From: Dyella lutea
Lineage (GTDB): Bacteria > Pseudomonadota > Gammaproteobacteria > Xanthomonadales > Rhodanobacteraceae
DNA length: 64,000 nt
NCBI RefSeq assembly: GCF_024158035.1
Contig: NZ_JAMZEK010000005.1
Coordinates: 1-64,000 of the forward strand
Direction: 5' to 3'
Made by a program: the position numbers and the translations under genes. Below, piece by piece: positions 8,387 to 18,404 of this stretch. Each line of letters starts with the position of its first letter. The first letter of the stretch is position 1. The notes beneath the pieces were generated by a model. It was not told the origin of the DNA. It searched no databases and saw only the letters and a list, made by a program, of their open reading frames with translations.

Positions 8387-9580
8387 ATGCAGGACCGACT
8401 CCCCGAACCTTCCGCCGACGAACGCGCGCACTCCGCGCGCCTCGTCGCGATGCTGCGTGACGAGATCGCCGCGCACGGCCCGATGCGGTTCGACCGCTAC
8501 ATGGAGCGCTGCCTCTATGCCCCCGGGCTGGGCTACTACAGCGCCGGCACCACCAAGTTCGGCGAGGCCGGTGACTTCACCACGGCCCCCGAACTGGGCG
8601 AGCTGTTCGCCCGCTGCGTGGTGCAGGCGATGGCCCCGGTGCTGGCCGCGTGCGGCGACGCGGCCGACTTCCTCGAGCTGGGCGGCGGCAGCGGCGCGTT
8701 CGCCGAGGTCGCCCTGCGGGCGATGGACGAGGCCGATGCGCCGCCCCGTCATTACCTGATCCTGGAGCCCAGCGCGGACCTGCGCGAGCGCCAGCGCGAA
8801 CGCCTGTTTGCGGCGCTGCCCGCCGACGTGGTCGCGCGCGTGCAGTGGCTGGACCGGCCGCCGTCCGCGCCGTGGCGCGGCGTGCTGTTCGCCAACGAAG
8901 TGGTCGACGCGCTGCCGGTGGTGCGTTTTGCGATCCGCGACAGCGCCGTCTTCGAGGAGGTCGTCGCCGTCGATACCGATGGCCGGCTGGTGCGCCAGGA
9001 TCACCCGGCCAGCGGGGGCACCGAACAGGCCGTGCGCGCGCTGGAGCACGAGCTCGGCGCACCGTTCGCTGACGGCTATCGCTCGGAGCTGCTGCCGCAG
9101 CTCGCCGCGTGGATCGCCGCGATCGCCGCCCCGCTGGAGGCCGGGGCGATGCTGCTGGTCGACTACGGCTTCGCCCGCCGCGAGTACTACCTGCCCGGAA
9201 GGCGCGACGGCACCCTGATGGCGCACTATCGCCACCGCGCCCATGCCGACCCGCTGTACCTGCCGGGGCTCAACGACCTCACCGCATCGGTCGACTTCAC
9301 CGCGCTGGCCGAGGCGGGTGAGCGGGCCGGCTTCACGCTGGTGAACTATCTGCCGCAGTCCGCCTTCCTGATGGCGTCGGGCCTGCCGCGGGCGTTCGAA
9401 GCGGCATTCGCCGCCGCACCCGACGAGGCCGCGCGCTACCGGCTGGCCCAGCAGGTGAAGCGGCTGACCCTGCCCGAGCAGATGGGCGAGCGCTTCCAGG
9501 CAATGCTGTTCGCGCGCGGCCTCGTCCCGCTGCCCATCGACGAGGACCTGGTCGGCGAGCGCCCGGCCGCGCGGCTGTGA
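8387..9580 (+). CDS. MidA/NDUFAF7-like class I SAM-dependent methyltransferase
   Basis: This 397-residue protein begins MQDRLPEPSADERAHSARLVAMLRDEIAAHGPMRFDRYMERCLYAPGLGYYSAG, the hallmark opening of the MidA family (Methyltransf_28, DUF185). The SAM-binding loop is FLELGGGSGAFAEVAL, followed by YLILEPSADLRERQRERL and LFANEVVDALPV, the family's NE(L/V)xDALP motif. The mitochondrial homologue NDUFAF7 dimethylates an arginine of a complex I subunit. The bacterial substrate is not certain. The start at 8387 is chosen because the family normally begins near it. It overlaps the VanZ-like gene by 4 bases (GTGA), so the two are probably translationally coupled. Confidence 0.9.
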   Translation: MQDRLPEPSADERAHSARLVAMLRDEIAAHGPMRFDRYMERCLYAPGLGYYSAGTTKFGEAGDFTTAPELGELFARCVVQAMAPVLAACGDAADFLELGGGSGAFAEVALRAMDEADAPPRHYLILEPSADLRERQRERLFAALPADVVARVQWLDRPPSAPWRGVLFANEVVDALPVVRFAIRDSAVFEEVVAVDTDGRLVRQDHPASGGTEQAVRALEHELGAPFADGYRSELLPQLAAWIAAIAAPLEAGAMLLVDYGFARREYYLPGRRDGTLMAHYRHRAHADPLYLPGLNDLTASVDFTALAEAGERAGFTLVNYLPQSAFLMASGLPRAFEAAFAAAPDEAARYRLAQQVKRLTLPEQMGERFQAMLFARGLVPLPIDEDLVGERPAARL

Positions 9581-9984
9581 GCGCAAGCCCCGCGCACCTG
9601 CGCTGGCATCGCCGCTGGGTCGCGCTGGGCCTGGCGATCATGGCCTGGACGCTGTGGATGGCGTTGCGCCCCGATCCCGGCATCACGCTGGCGGTGCCGG
9701 ACGGCGACAAGCTGCTGCACGCGGTCACCTTCACCTGCCTGATGGGTTGGTGGGGCAACGTCTACGCCTCGCGCGGCGCGCGGGCCTGGGCGGCGCTCGG
9801 ATGTCTCGCGTTCGGCGTCTTCATCGAGTTCGCGCAGTGGCTGGATCCACCGCGCGACGCCGATGCCTTCGATGTGCTCGCCGATGCCGTGGGCATCGGC
9901 GTGGCCGCACTACTGCTGCGCACGCCGCTGTCCCGCGTGTTGGCCCGGGTCGAAGCCTGGTCAGTGGCCCGCCGGCGCGCTTGA
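9577..9984 (+). CDS. VanZ-like family membrane protein
   Basis: This 135-residue protein has four predicted membrane helices. It carries the VanZ-like pattern PDGDKLLHAVTFTCLMGWW in helix 2 and FGVFIEFAQWLDPPRDADAFDVLADAVGIGVAALL, which matches the conserved G..IE..Q...R..D..D...N.lG core of the family. VanZ itself confers low-level teicoplanin resistance. The chromosomal relatives have no settled role. It starts with GTG overlapping the methyltransferase stop by 4 bp. Its last 24 bases overlap the 3' end of the convergent LTA-synthase-like gene. Confidence 0.85.
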   Translation: MSASPAHLRWHRRWVALGLAIMAWTLWMALRPDPGITLAVPDGDKLLHAVTFTCLMGWWGNVYASRGARAWAALGCLAFGVFIEFAQWLDPPRDADAFDVLADAVGIGVAALLLRTPLSRVLARVEAWSVARRRA

Positions 9985-12177
9985 GGCGCTTGCGGGCGTG
10001 TTGGCCGAACCGGTTGCCGCCGGCATATCGCCGCTTGCTGCCGGGGTCGGCGGCAGCGGCTGTACCGGCGTGCTGTCCTCGGGGCGCCGCGCCAGCTCGC
10101 CGTGCTTGAACAGGTTCGCGGCCACCTGGTAGTAGGCGATCGCTTCGTCCACCAGCGCCTGGTCGACCGGGTGCGCCGCCGTCGCGTCGCCGGTGGCGAA
10201 GTCGGGGACCAGTTGCTCCATCTTGCGGCCGGGTTCCAGCGCGGTCAGCAGGCCGTGGCGCAGGTAGCCGAGCTTCTCGTAGGTGGCGGGGAAGGCGCGC
10301 TCGCGGCCGGGCTCGAGCTGGAACACGTCGTAGCCGAAGAAGCGGCTGCGGTAGCTGAAGTGCAGCAGGCCCAGCAGGGTCGGCGGCACGTCGATCTGCG
10401 CGGTGAGGCGCTCGACCTTCTGCGGCGGGATGTGCGCCGGCGAGTAGATGTACAGCGGGATGTGGTAGCGGTTGATCGGGATGCTGGCCTTGCCGGCGCT
10501 GGCCGCGTCGTGGTCGGCGGTGATCACGAACACGGTGTCCTTGAAGTACGGCTTGTCCCTGGCGCGCTTGAGGAAGTCGCCGATCGCCCAGTCGGTGTAG
10601 GCCACCGCGCCGGAGCGCGAGCCCTGCGGGAAATCCACGCGCCCGGCCGGGAAGGTGTATGGCCGGTGGTTGGAGGTGGTCATGATGTGCAGGAAGAACG
10701 GCTTGCCCTGCGCATGGATCCGGTCCATCTGCGCCAGCGCCATGGTGTACAGGTCCTCGTCGGACACGCCCCATACGTTCTCGTGGTGGATGATGGCGCC
10801 CTTCGGGTAGTCCTTGCGGTCCACCGCCAGGTACCCGTTGTGGCTGAAGAAGTAGTTCATGTTGTCGAAGTAGCCGTAGCCACCGTAGACAAACTCGGAC
10901 ACGTAGCCCCGGTCGTTGAAGATGTCGGCCAGCGAGAACAGGTTCTCGTTGCCCTTCATCTTGATCACCGAATCGCCCGGGGTCGGCGGGATCGACAGCG
11001 AAAGCGCCTCCAGCCCGCGCACGGTACGGGTGCCGTTGGCGTAGGCGTTCTCGAAGAACATGCTCTGCCGGGACAGCGCATCGAGCTGCGGTGTGAGGTG
11101 CTGCTTGTTGCCGAACACGCCCAGGTAGTCCGCCGACAGGCTTTCCACACTGATCAGCACGACGTTGAGATGCTCCTCCGGACCGTTGTGGCGGATCTCG
11201 CGGGTGAGATCGTGCGGGCTGTCGTTGAGATAGGTGGCTTCCGGTGTCTTCAGCAGCTTGCGCACGCGCGCATAGGCCTCGTCCTGCGGCAGCGTGCGGT
11301 AGAACTTGGCGTAGTCGAGGTGGCTGGAGCGGAACGCGGCGAAGAACTGGAAGATGCCGTTGCCGGCCAGCTCGTTGACGTAGTTGTTGTCGGTGCGGTC
11401 TTTCATGTCGGCGGTGAAGCCGGCGGTGACCAGCACGCTCAGCACCAGCCACGTCAGCGCCAGCACGCTGCGGGTGCCGAAGCGCGAGCCTTCGTCGCGG
11501 CGCCACACGCGCCGCCGGCTCAGCCACAGAACCAGCACCGCGCCGACGGCCAGCAGGGCCAGCCAGGTACCGATCGGGTAGGACTCGCGGATGTTGCCGA
11601 TCACCTCGGTGGTGTAGACGAGGTAGTCCACCGCGATGAAGTTGAAGCGCACGCCGAACTCGTTCCAGAACACCAGCTCGGCCGCGCCCACGAACATCAG
11701 ACCGAACAGCATCGCCAGGGCCAATCCGTACAGGTAGCCGCGACCGCTGCGCCGGTTGTACGCCAGCGCGGGCAGCGGCAGCAGGTAGATCGCCAGGATC
11801 GCCAGCGGCCACACCTCGTGCAGGCTGGCCTGCCACTTCAGGTACAGCAGGCCCCAGCACAAGCCGAACCCGGCCAGCAGGGCGGCGATCCAGCCGAGCC
11901 AGCCGGCCAGGCTGCGCACCGCGGGGCGCTCGGTCGGCACGATCCACAGGAACAGCACCAGCGGCCAGGCGACGTAGACGAAGGTCACCAGGTCGGCGAT
12001 CGCGCCCACGCCGAACGCGTAGAGGTAGTTGAGCGGGTTCGGGCTCACGCCCTTGCCGGTCATCACCAGCAGCGCGATGCGCGTGATCACGCCGATCACC
12101 AGATACGTGGCGGCCAGCCAGCCCAGTGGGCGCAGGCGCTGGCGCAAGGGCGAGGAGGAAGGATGGCTCAGGGACAC
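9961..12177 (-). CDS. LTA-synthase/phosphoglycerol-transferase-like membrane sulfatase-fold protein
   Basis: This 738-residue protein has five to seven membrane helices in the first 265 residues. An alkaline-phosphatase-fold domain follows, with VVLISVESLSADYLG (metal-binding Glu, about residue 344), ANGTRTVRGLEALSL (probable nucleophilic Thr, about 382) and VFVITADHDAAS (metal Asp/His). This is the architecture of LTA synthase, OpgB-type phosphoglycerol transferases and related enzymes that transfer phosphate-linked groups to envelope glycans in the periplasm. The C-terminal 70 residues are Pro/Ala/Ser-rich. The donor, acceptor and product are unknown. A Zur-like box lies 63-85 bp upstream of the start, within the end of cca. 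Confidence 0.85.
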   Translation of the reverse strand: MSLSHPSSSPLRQRLRPLGWLAATYLVIGVITRIALLVMTGKGVSPNPLNYLYAFGVGAIADLVTFVYVAWPLVLFLWIVPTERPAVRSLAGWLGWIAALLAGFGLCWGLLYLKWQASLHEVWPLAILAIYLLPLPALAYNRRSGRGYLYGLALAMLFGLMFVGAAELVFWNEFGVRFNFIAVDYLVYTTEVIGNIRESYPIGTWLALLAVGAVLVLWLSRRRVWRRDEGSRFGTRSVLALTWLVLSVLVTAGFTADMKDRTDNNYVNELAGNGIFQFFAAFRSSHLDYAKFYRTLPQDEAYARVRKLLKTPEATYLNDSPHDLTREIRHNGPEEHLNVVLISVESLSADYLGVFGNKQHLTPQLDALSRQSMFFENAYANGTRTVRGLEALSLSIPPTPGDSVIKMKGNENLFSLADIFNDRGYVSEFVYGGYGYFDNMNYFFSHNGYLAVDRKDYPKGAIIHHENVWGVSDEDLYTMALAQMDRIHAQGKPFFLHIMTTSNHRPYTFPAGRVDFPQGSRSGAVAYTDWAIGDFLKRARDKPYFKDTVFVITADHDAASAGKASIPINRYHIPLYIYSPAHIPPQKVERLTAQIDVPPTLLGLLHFSYRSRFFGYDVFQLEPGRERAFPATYEKLGYLRHGLLTALEPGRKMEQLVPDFATGDATAAHPVDQALVDEAIAYYQVAANLFKHGELARRPEDSTPVQPLPPTPAASGDMPAATGSANTPASASSAPAGH

Positions 12178-12238
12178 AGGCGACTCCGGAACATGGACCG
12201 CCGCACCAGCGCGAAGGCGTTGGCGTCGGCGCGAAAGG

Positions 12239-13468
12239 TCAATTGTTATATTGTTTCACATCGCCGATGGCGCTGACGCGCGCGGCATCCATCGCGGCGC
12301 CAACGGCCGGGCCGCGCAGGCCGTTCTCGATGAAGGGGGCGGCGGTCACCGCCGCGGCCGCCGCACGGGCCTGTCGCAGGTAATCGCCGGCGGGATACGG
12401 ATCGTCTTCATGCCCCAGTCGCCCGCGCTTGTCGGCCCAGCAGGCGGCCAGAAAGGTCTCCAGCCGCTCCGGTCGGCGCAGGGCGTCCAGCGCGGTGAGC
12501 AGCCTGAGCACGGTCGCCGGCTTGAGCTCCAGCGCGCGATGCGCGTTGAGGTGTTCGCGGCAGACGTGTTCGGCCAGCGTCGCGTGCTCGGTCGGTACCT
12601 TGAGCCTGGCCGAGAGCGCGCGCACGAGCGGTACGCCGGCATGCTCGTGGCCGATGTGCCGTGGCAGCGCCTCGGTCGGCGTGAGCGCCTTGCCCAGGTC
12701 GTGACAGAGCGCGCAATAGCCGACCAGGTCATCGCCGGTCGCGATCGTGGCAGCCGCGTCGAGCACCAGCTCCATATGGGTGCCGGTGTCGATCTCCGGG
12801 TGGAACTCGGGGCGCTGCGGTACGCCGTACAGTGCGTCCACCTCGGGAAACAGGATCGCCAGCGCGCCGCTCTCGCGCAGCACGCGCAGGAAGGCCGACG
12901 GCCGCGCTTCGGCCAACGCGCGCCGGGTTTCGGCCCACACGCGCTCGGGCACCAGATGGTCCACCTCGCCGTTCGCCACCATCTGGCGCATCAGCGCCAT
13001 CGTCTCGGTGGCGACAGTGAAGCCGAGCGGCGCGAAGCGCGCGGCGAAGCGTGCCACGCGCAACAGGCGCACCGGATCCTCGACAAACGCCAGCGAGACG
13101 TGGCGCAGCACGCGCGCCTCGATATCCTGCCTGCCGCCGTAGGGGTCGACCAGTGTGCCAGCCTCGTCCCGCGCGATGGCGTTGATGGTGAGGTCGCGCC
13201 TGGCCAGATCCTCTTCCAGCGTCACCTCGGGATCGGCATGGAACGCGAAGCCGTGGTAGCCGCGGCCGGTCTTGCGTTCGGTGCGCGCCAGCGCGTACTC
13301 CTCGCCGCTGTCCGGGTGCAGGAAGACAGGGAAGTCCTTGCCGACGGGTCGATAGCCGAGCGCGACCAGTTCGTCCGGCCGCGCGCCGACCACGACATGG
13401 TCGCGGTCGACCACGGGCCGGCCGAGCAGTTGGTCGCGGACGGCGCCGCCGACGAGATAGATACGCAT
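12239..13468 (-). CDS. cca: CCA-adding multifunctional tRNA nucleotidyltransferase
   Basis: This 409-residue protein begins [28 protein letters not shown], with the GG and DxD motifs of class II nucleotidyltransferases. It continues with [12 protein letters not shown] and [18 protein letters not shown] and [17 protein letters not shown]. It has a C-terminal HD domain with [14 protein letters not shown], which gives the phosphohydrolase activities of the E. coli-type enzyme. It builds or repairs the 3' CCA end of tRNA in the cytosol. The start at 13468 is the only one compatible with the family; upstream in-frame codons show no similarity. It is divergent from the trehalase gene. Its last codons contain a Zur-like sequence that may serve the downstream gene. 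Confidence 0.96.
   Translation of the reverse strand: MRIYLVGGAVRDQLLGRPVVDRDHVVVGARPDELVALGYRPVGKDFPVFLHPDSGEEYALARTERKTGRGYHGFAFHADPEVTLEEDLARRDLTINAIARDEAGTLVDPYGGRQDIEARVLRHVSLAFVEDPVRLLRVARFAARFAPLGFTVATETMALMRQMVANGEVDHLVPERVWAETRRALAEARPSAFLRVLRESGALAILFPEVDALYGVPQRPEFHPEIDTGTHMELVLDAAATIATGDDLVGYCALCHDLGKALTPTEALPRHIGHEHAGVPLVRALSARLKVPTEHATLAEHVCREHLNAHRALELKPATVLRLLTALDALRRPERLETFLAACWADKRGRLGHEDDPYPAGDYLRQARAAAAAVTAAPFIENGLRGPAVGAAMDAARVSAIGDVKQYNN
12240..12262 (-). promoter_or_regulatory. second Zur-box-like site, inside the 3' end of cca
   Basis: Read on the plus strand the site contains CAATTGTTATA, then TTGTTTCACATC. By hand it matches 15 of 22 defined positions of the gammaproteobacterial Zur palindrome, with the TTGTTATA core intact. 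It encodes the last residues of Cca (DVKQYNN) and lies 63-85 bp upstream of the LTA-synthase-like start. That enzyme family is metal dependent, so zinc-linked control is plausible, but the overlap with coding sequence and the weaker right half make this tentative. Confidence 0.35.
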
Positions 13469-13568
13469 CGGGGCATTCTGCCATGACGTTCCTTCACGCC
13501 CCCGCAACGGCATCGCCGGACGTCGGGCGTTATCCTCGTGCGATCCGTCCGCCGCCCGAGGGAACGCC

Positions 13569-15236
13569 GTGAAGCGTCGTAGTCTCCGCCCCGTCCTCGC
13601 CGCGATGCTGCTGCTGGCCAGCACCGCCGTTGCCGCCGCCCAGGCCGATCCGGCCGCGACCCGCGCCTATATCGACAAGGCTTGGACCACGCTGACCCGG
13701 GCCACTGACGACTGTGCGTCGCTGGTCGATCCGAAGGTGGCCACCGAGCCGGTGTTGTACCTGCCCGCCGACGTGCCGATGCCCGGGTCGCTCGAGGCCA
13801 CGCGGCATCGCTGCAAGGTCGACGTGCGGCGGCTGCCGCGGGTGGTGACCGCGCTGGGCCAGATCGACGCGCGCACGCTGCCGGTGCAGGGTCTGCTGTA
13901 CCTGCCGCGTCCCTACGTGGTGCCGGGCGGCATGTTCAACGAGATGTACGGCTGGGACAGCTATTTCATCGTGCTGGGCCTCATCGCCGATCATCGCGTG
14001 GACCTGGCGCGCGGCATGGTCGAGAACTTCCTCTACGAGATCGACCACTACGGCGGCGTACTCAACGCCAACCGCAGCTACTACTTCAGCCGTTCGCAGC
14101 CGCCGTTCCTCGGCGAGATGATGCGCGCGGTGCTGGACGACCCGGCCAGCTTCCCCAGCGCGGATGCCGCCACCGCCTGGCTGCGCAAGGCTTATCCGCT
14201 GGCGGTGAAGGACCATGCGATCTGGCTGAGCAAGCCGCATCAGGCCGGCGACACCGGCCTGGCACGCTACATGGATCTGGGCGCCGGTCCGGTGCTGGAG
14301 ATGCGCAACGCCGATTACCTCAAGGGCGTGATCCGCTACCTGGAAAAGCATCCGGCGAAGAACCGCGGCTACCTGGTGAAGGCGTCGGAGCATCCGGATG
14401 CGACCGAAGCGGCGCGCCTGAAGACCCGCAGCTGCGATCTGGCCGCCTCGCCCATCTGTGCCGACGCCTGGGCCGACGGCTACCGCCTCAGCGCCGACTA
14501 CTACGCCGGCGACCGCGCGATGCGCGAGTCCGGCTTCGACACCAATTTCCACTTCGGTCCCTACGGTGCCGCGACCCACCACTACGCCGCGGTGGGTCTC
14601 AACAGCCTGCTGTATCGCTACGAGCGTGACCTACACGATTTCGCCCTGCGCCTGGGCAAGCCCGCCGAGGCGGCGCACTGGGCGGCATTGGCGGCGCTGC
14701 GCAAGGCAGCGATGAACAAGTACCTGTGGCGGGCCGACCGCGGCCTGTTCATGGATTACGACACCACTACCGGCCAGCCTTCGGATGATCCCTACCTGAC
14801 CACCTTCTATCCGCTGTGGGCCGGGCTGGCGACGCCGGCGCAGGCGAAGTCGGTGCGCGACCGCTTGGCGCTGTTCGAGCGCAAGGGCGGCCTGGCGATG
14901 AGTGATGATGCCAGTGGCGCGCAGTGGGACCAGCCGTTCGGCTGGGCGCCGACCAACTGGCTGGCGGTGAAGGGGCTGGACGACTACGGCTTCCACGACG
15001 ACGCGCGACGCATCGCCGCGAAGTTCGCCAGCACGGTAGATCGCAGCCTGGCCGCCGACGGCACCATCCGCGAGAAATACAACATGGTCAGCGGCAATGC
15101 CGACGTGCAGATCACCGCCGGCTACACCGAGAACGTGATCGGCTTCGGCTGGACCAACGGCGTGTGGCTGAAGCTGCATCAGCTGCTCGACCGCGCGCCG
15201 GCGGGCAAGGACGAAACCGCCGCCGTCACGCCCTGA
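13569..15236 (+). CDS. periplasmic GH37 trehalase-family glycosidase
   Basis: The 555-residue protein has a signal peptide ([26 protein letters not shown]) and the two GH37 signatures, [15 protein letters not shown] (residues 119-133) and [10 protein letters not shown] (452-461). GH37 enzymes hydrolyse alpha,alpha-trehalose to two glucoses, and export suggests a TreA-like periplasmic role in osmoprotectant recycling. The usual first signature is PGGRFxExYxWDxY. Here the Arg, a substrate-contacting residue in E. coli TreA, is Met, and the second signature has F for the usual N. Substrate preference may therefore differ from classical trehalase. The GTG start at 13569 follows GAGGGA. It converges with the epimerase gene, leaving 12 bases. 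Confidence 0.85.
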   Translation: MKRRSLRPVLAAMLLLASTAVAAAQADPAATRAYIDKAWTTLTRATDDCASLVDPKVATEPVLYLPADVPMPGSLEATRHRCKVDVRRLPRVVTALGQIDARTLPVQGLLYLPRPYVVPGGMFNEMYGWDSYFIVLGLIADHRVDLARGMVENFLYEIDHYGGVLNANRSYYFSRSQPPFLGEMMRAVLDDPASFPSADAATAWLRKAYPLAVKDHAIWLSKPHQAGDTGLARYMDLGAGPVLEMRNADYLKGVIRYLEKHPAKNRGYLVKASEHPDATEAARLKTRSCDLAASPICADAWADGYRLSADYYAGDRAMRESGFDTNFHFGPYGAATHHYAAVGLNSLLYRYERDLHDFALRLGKPAEAAHWAALAALRKAAMNKYLWRADRGLFMDYDTTTGQPSDDPYLTTFYPLWAGLATPAQAKSVRDRLALFERKGGLAMSDDASGAQWDQPFGWAPTNWLAVKGLDDYGFHDDARRIAAKFASTVDRSLAADGTIREKYNMVSGNADVQITAGYTENVIGFGWTNGVWLKLHQLLDRAPAGKDETAAVTP

Positions 15237-15248
15237 TCGCGGCGGTGC

Positions 15249-16187
15249 TCAGCGTGCGTGGCGGCGGGCGGCGTCCAGCCGCCGCTGCCGCGGCAGGCCG
15301 CCGACCAGCCGCGGCAGCCACGGCGTGAACGGCTGCGGCACGATGCCCAGCGCGGCGTAGCCGTCGGTCTTCGCCACCGAATCGGTGCGCAGCGAGAGGA
15401 AGTTGTCGCGCGAGAACGGCTTGCCCGGCAGCCACTCGGCGACCTGTGCCTGCAGCCGGCCCAGTGCATCGGGCAGCGGCAGGATCCGGGTGTGCAGGCC
15501 GGCCGCGTCGCGGATGGCGGCGACAATCGCGCCCAGCGTGAGCACCTCGGGGCCGTACAGTTCGAAGGCGCGCTGGTGCGACGGCGCTTCGCCGGCGACG
15601 CAGCGGGCGATCGCCTCGACCACGTCGCCGACCCAGGTGGGTGCCATCTTCGCCTGCGCGCGGGCCAGCGGCAGTAGCGGCGTCATCTTCAGGATCTTCG
15701 CAAAGCGCCCGACCAGGCCGTCGCCGTCGCCGAAGATGACGCTGGGCTGGTAGATCGTCCAGTCCAGTCCGGACTGGCGCACCCGCGCCTCGGCTTCGCC
15801 GCGGGTCTTCAGGTACTCGCTCAGTCCCTGGCCCGCCTTGAGCGAGCTCATCTGATGCAGGCGTGCCACGCCGGCCGCGCGGCAGGCTTCGATCACCTTG
15901 CCGGTCAGCTCCACGTGCACGCGCTGGAAGGTCTGGCGACCCTGGCAGTTGAGGATGCCGACCAGGTTGATGACGGCATCGGCACCGGCGAACGCGGCAC
16001 GCAATCGGTCCGTCTCGTGCACGTCGGCATTCACCAGCCGCACGCCCGGCGTCACCGCGAGGGCACGGTGCTGTTCCCGATTGCGCGTCAGTACGGTGAT
16101 GCGATGACCGTCACGGGCGAGCCGGGGCAGCAGATGGCTGCCGACGAAGCCGGTGCCACCGAGAACGACAAGGGCCTGGACGGTCAT
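15249..16187 (-). CDS. NAD(P)-binding NDUFA9-like epimerase/dehydratase-family protein
   Basis: This 312-residue atypical extended SDR begins LVVLGGTGFVGSHLLPRLARDGHRITVLTRN, a Rossmann GGTGFVG motif. It continues with NLVGILNCQGRQTFQRVHVELTGKVIEACRAAGVARLHQMSSLKAG. The classic YxxxK is represented by YLKTRGEAE, as in complex I NDUFA9-type and YwnB-like proteins. Members bind NAD(P)H. In bacteria some are linked to quinone or complex I biology, but the reaction is unknown. It lies 19 bases downstream of the Slt gene on the same strand and is probably co-transcribed with it. Confidence 0.82.
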   Translation of the reverse strand: MTVQALVVLGGTGFVGSHLLPRLARDGHRITVLTRNREQHRALAVTPGVRLVNADVHETDRLRAAFAGADAVINLVGILNCQGRQTFQRVHVELTGKVIEACRAAGVARLHQMSSLKAGQGLSEYLKTRGEAEARVRQSGLDWTIYQPSVIFGDGDGLVGRFAKILKMTPLLPLARAQAKMAPTWVGDVVEAIARCVAGEAPSHQRAFELYGPEVLTLGAIVAAIRDAAGLHTRILPLPDALGRLQAQVAEWLPGKPFSRDNFLSLRTDSVAKTDGYAALGIVPQPFTPWLPRLVGGLPRQRRLDAARRHAR

Positions 16188-16206
16188 GCGGGAGTTCCTT
16201 GAATGA

Positions 16207-18270
16207 TCAGGATGAGCCGGGGCTGGGCGGTGCCGCGACCGTGGCGCTATCGGCCGGCGACTCCGCCGCCGTGGTAGCCGGACAGCCGACCGGTTTGCGC
16301 ACCGTTCCGGGGCCGGGCGGTACGTAAGCCTGTCCGATCGGCGTCATCCGCGCATCCAGCGGCACCGCGCGACCGGTCAGTCGCCAGTCGTAGATCACGC
16401 TGAAGGCCATCACCCGCGCCACGTATTCGCGGGTCTCCTTGTACGGAATGGTGGCGGTGAACAGATCCGGCGGCAGCGAGCCGCGCTCGCCCAGCCACTG
16501 GTCCACCTTCATCGGGCCGGCGTTGTAGGCCGCGCTGGCCAGCCACGGCGCGCCGTTGAAGCGCTGCGCCATCTGCGCCAGGTAGCGCGTGCCCAACTGC
16601 ACGTTCACCACCGGGTCGTACAGCGATTCGCCGCCGGCCCATGGCAGTCCATAGGCGCGGGCGACCTGCGCGCCGGTGGCCGGTAGCAGCTGCATCAGGC
16701 CGCGTGCGTCGGCGCCGGAGTGGGCGTCGGTCATCCACGCGCTCTCGGCACGGGCGATGGCGTAGGCCCAGGCCGGATCGATGCCTGCCTGCGAGGCCTG
16801 CTCGACCATGTGGTCCTGCCGCGCCAGCGGGAAGCGCAGGTCGTACAGGCGCAGCGCGTCGCCGCTGGAGAAGGTGAACACGGCGCGGTCGTACCAGCCG
16901 CGCTGGTTGGCCAGCAGCGCGGCTTCGCGCCGAGTCGCCACGCTGCTGCCAGCCAGCGCGCGCGCCCACTCGCGCCGCGCGTCGCGGGACAGGCCCACCG
17001 CATAGAGCTCGAAGGCGCGCTGCATGCCGGGCTCGGCGAGCAGGCTGCGGGCAATCGCGGGATCGTCGCCGATCGAGTCCGGACAGATCGCATAGGCATT
17101 GCCGCTGCGATCCGCGGCGAGGAAGCCGAAGTAGGTGGGCTCGGTAGCGAGCTGCGCAAACAAGGCGTCGGCCTGGCGGGTGCGTCCCAGCGCGGCCAGC
17201 GCGCGTGCCTTGAAGTAGTCCCACTCGCCGTCCTGTCGCTGGTCCGGTGCCAGCGCATCGATGGCCTGCAGCACGGCGCGCCAGTCCTGCCGCGCCAGTG
17301 CCACGCGCACGCGCCACTCGCGGGTGGCATCGGTCTGCGCGTCGGACGGCAGCTCGCGCAGCCGCTGCAGCGCGTGGTCGTCGAAGTCGGTGGCGTGGAA
17401 CAACGCCAGTGCGGCGAGCACGTCGTCGCGCTGCGACTGGCTGAAGTGGAAGCGCCGCTGCAGGTGCAGCCAGCCCGTATCCGCCGCGTTCGTATCGCGC
17501 CGCGCCAGCCGTTGCAGGGCGCGCGCGGCAGCCTCGCGATGACGCGGCGTGTCCGGCCAGTGTGCGGCCTCCTTCACGGCCTTGGCGGGATCGCGCAGGG
17601 CCAGCGCGAGGCGTTGCGCGGCGACGGCGTCGCGCTTCGGCAGCCAGGCCGCCAGCGAGGCGATCGTGCCGCCGGCACCTGCCGCCATGGCGCGATCGAT
17701 CCGCGCCCACAACCGGGTCGGCGTAAGCAGGCCGGCGTCGTGTGCGGCCTGCAGCAAAGGATCGCAGGCACTCGGCAGCGAGGCCTTCTGCCACAGCGCG
17801 TCGAGGTCCTTGTCGAAGTCCAGCCGATGCCCCTGCGCCATTCGTGCCTGCAGTTCGTCGCAGGCCAGTGCATCGCCCAGGCCGTCCCGGTACAGCGCCA
17901 TGAAGCCGGTCCAGTCCTGCCGGCGCGCCAGTTCGCCGAGGAAGGCGCGGCGCAGGTCGTCGGCGGGAATCAGCCCGGGGTACCGTTTGAGGTAGTCCTG
18001 CACGCGGGATGTATCGAGCTGCTGCAGGTCGTGCTCGAGGGAAGCCGCCTCGAGGTAGGGGTACAGCATGTAGTGCTGCAGGCCGCGTGCCTGCGTACGC
18101 CAGGCATCGCCGCCCTGCTGGGCGGTTGCATAGGCCTGCCTGAATGCTTCGCGTTGGGCGTCGGCATTCGGCGCGGCATCGCTGCCCCGGGCGGCGGCGA
18201 GGAGCAGGATCAGGGCGACAAGGCGGGGAGCGAGGCGGAACGGGCGCGACGGGGGACGGGCGGCGTGCAT
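16207..18270 (-). CDS. slt: soluble lytic murein transglycosylase Slt
   Basis: The 687-residue protein has a signal peptide near the start (FRLAPRLVALILLLAAARGSDA), a long superhelical U/L domain (about residues 45-460), and a C-terminal SLT domain. The latter contains AYAIARAESAWMTDAHSGADARGLMQLLPATG (catalytic Glu) and NVQLGTRYLAQM..FNG..WLASAAYNAG. The length and order match E. coli Slt70. It cleaves the MurNAc-GlcNAc bond to form 1,6-anhydroMurNAc in the periplasm. The start at 18270 is supported by CGCAGGAGATCC immediately upstream. A longer in-frame start at 18375 would place the signal peptide internally and was rejected. It is divergent from the GH17 gene over 134 bp. Confidence 0.93.
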   Translation of the reverse strand: MHAARPPSRPFRLAPRLVALILLLAAARGSDAAPNADAQREAFRQAYATAQQGGDAWRTQARGLQHYMLYPYLEAASLEHDLQQLDTSRVQDYLKRYPGLIPADDLRRAFLGELARRQDWTGFMALYRDGLGDALACDELQARMAQGHRLDFDKDLDALWQKASLPSACDPLLQAAHDAGLLTPTRLWARIDRAMAAGAGGTIASLAAWLPKRDAVAAQRLALALRDPAKAVKEAAHWPDTPRHREAAARALQRLARRDTNAADTGWLHLQRRFHFSQSQRDDVLAALALFHATDFDDHALQRLRELPSDAQTDATREWRVRVALARQDWRAVLQAIDALAPDQRQDGEWDYFKARALAALGRTRQADALFAQLATEPTYFGFLAADRSGNAYAICPDSIGDDPAIARSLLAEPGMQRAFELYAVGLSRDARREWARALAGSSVATRREAALLANQRGWYDRAVFTFSSGDALRLYDLRFPLARQDHMVEQASQAGIDPAWAYAIARAESAWMTDAHSGADARGLMQLLPATGAQVARAYGLPWAGGESLYDPVVNVQLGTRYLAQMAQRFNGAPWLASAAYNAGPMKVDQWLGERGSLPPDLFTATIPYKETREYVARVMAFSVIYDWRLTGRAVPLDARMTPIGQAYVPPGPGTVRKPVGCPATTAAESPADSATVAAPPSPGSS

Positions 18271-18404
18271 TGGATCTCCTGCGTGCAACGTTTCGAGTGT
18301 AGTGCAGCGCTTACGAACGGCGGCCAACAGCGTGAAGGGGCGCCTGCGATGAGTGTGTGCATGGCGCTGATACACTCGCGCGCTCGTCCCTCTCCCGGAT
18401 CGTC

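Noticed and set aside
10102-12276. Long plus-strand open frame opposite the LTA-synthase-like gene
   Set aside because: The translation is a low-complexity Val/Glu/His/Gln-rich shadow; the minus strand has membrane helices and catalytic motifs.
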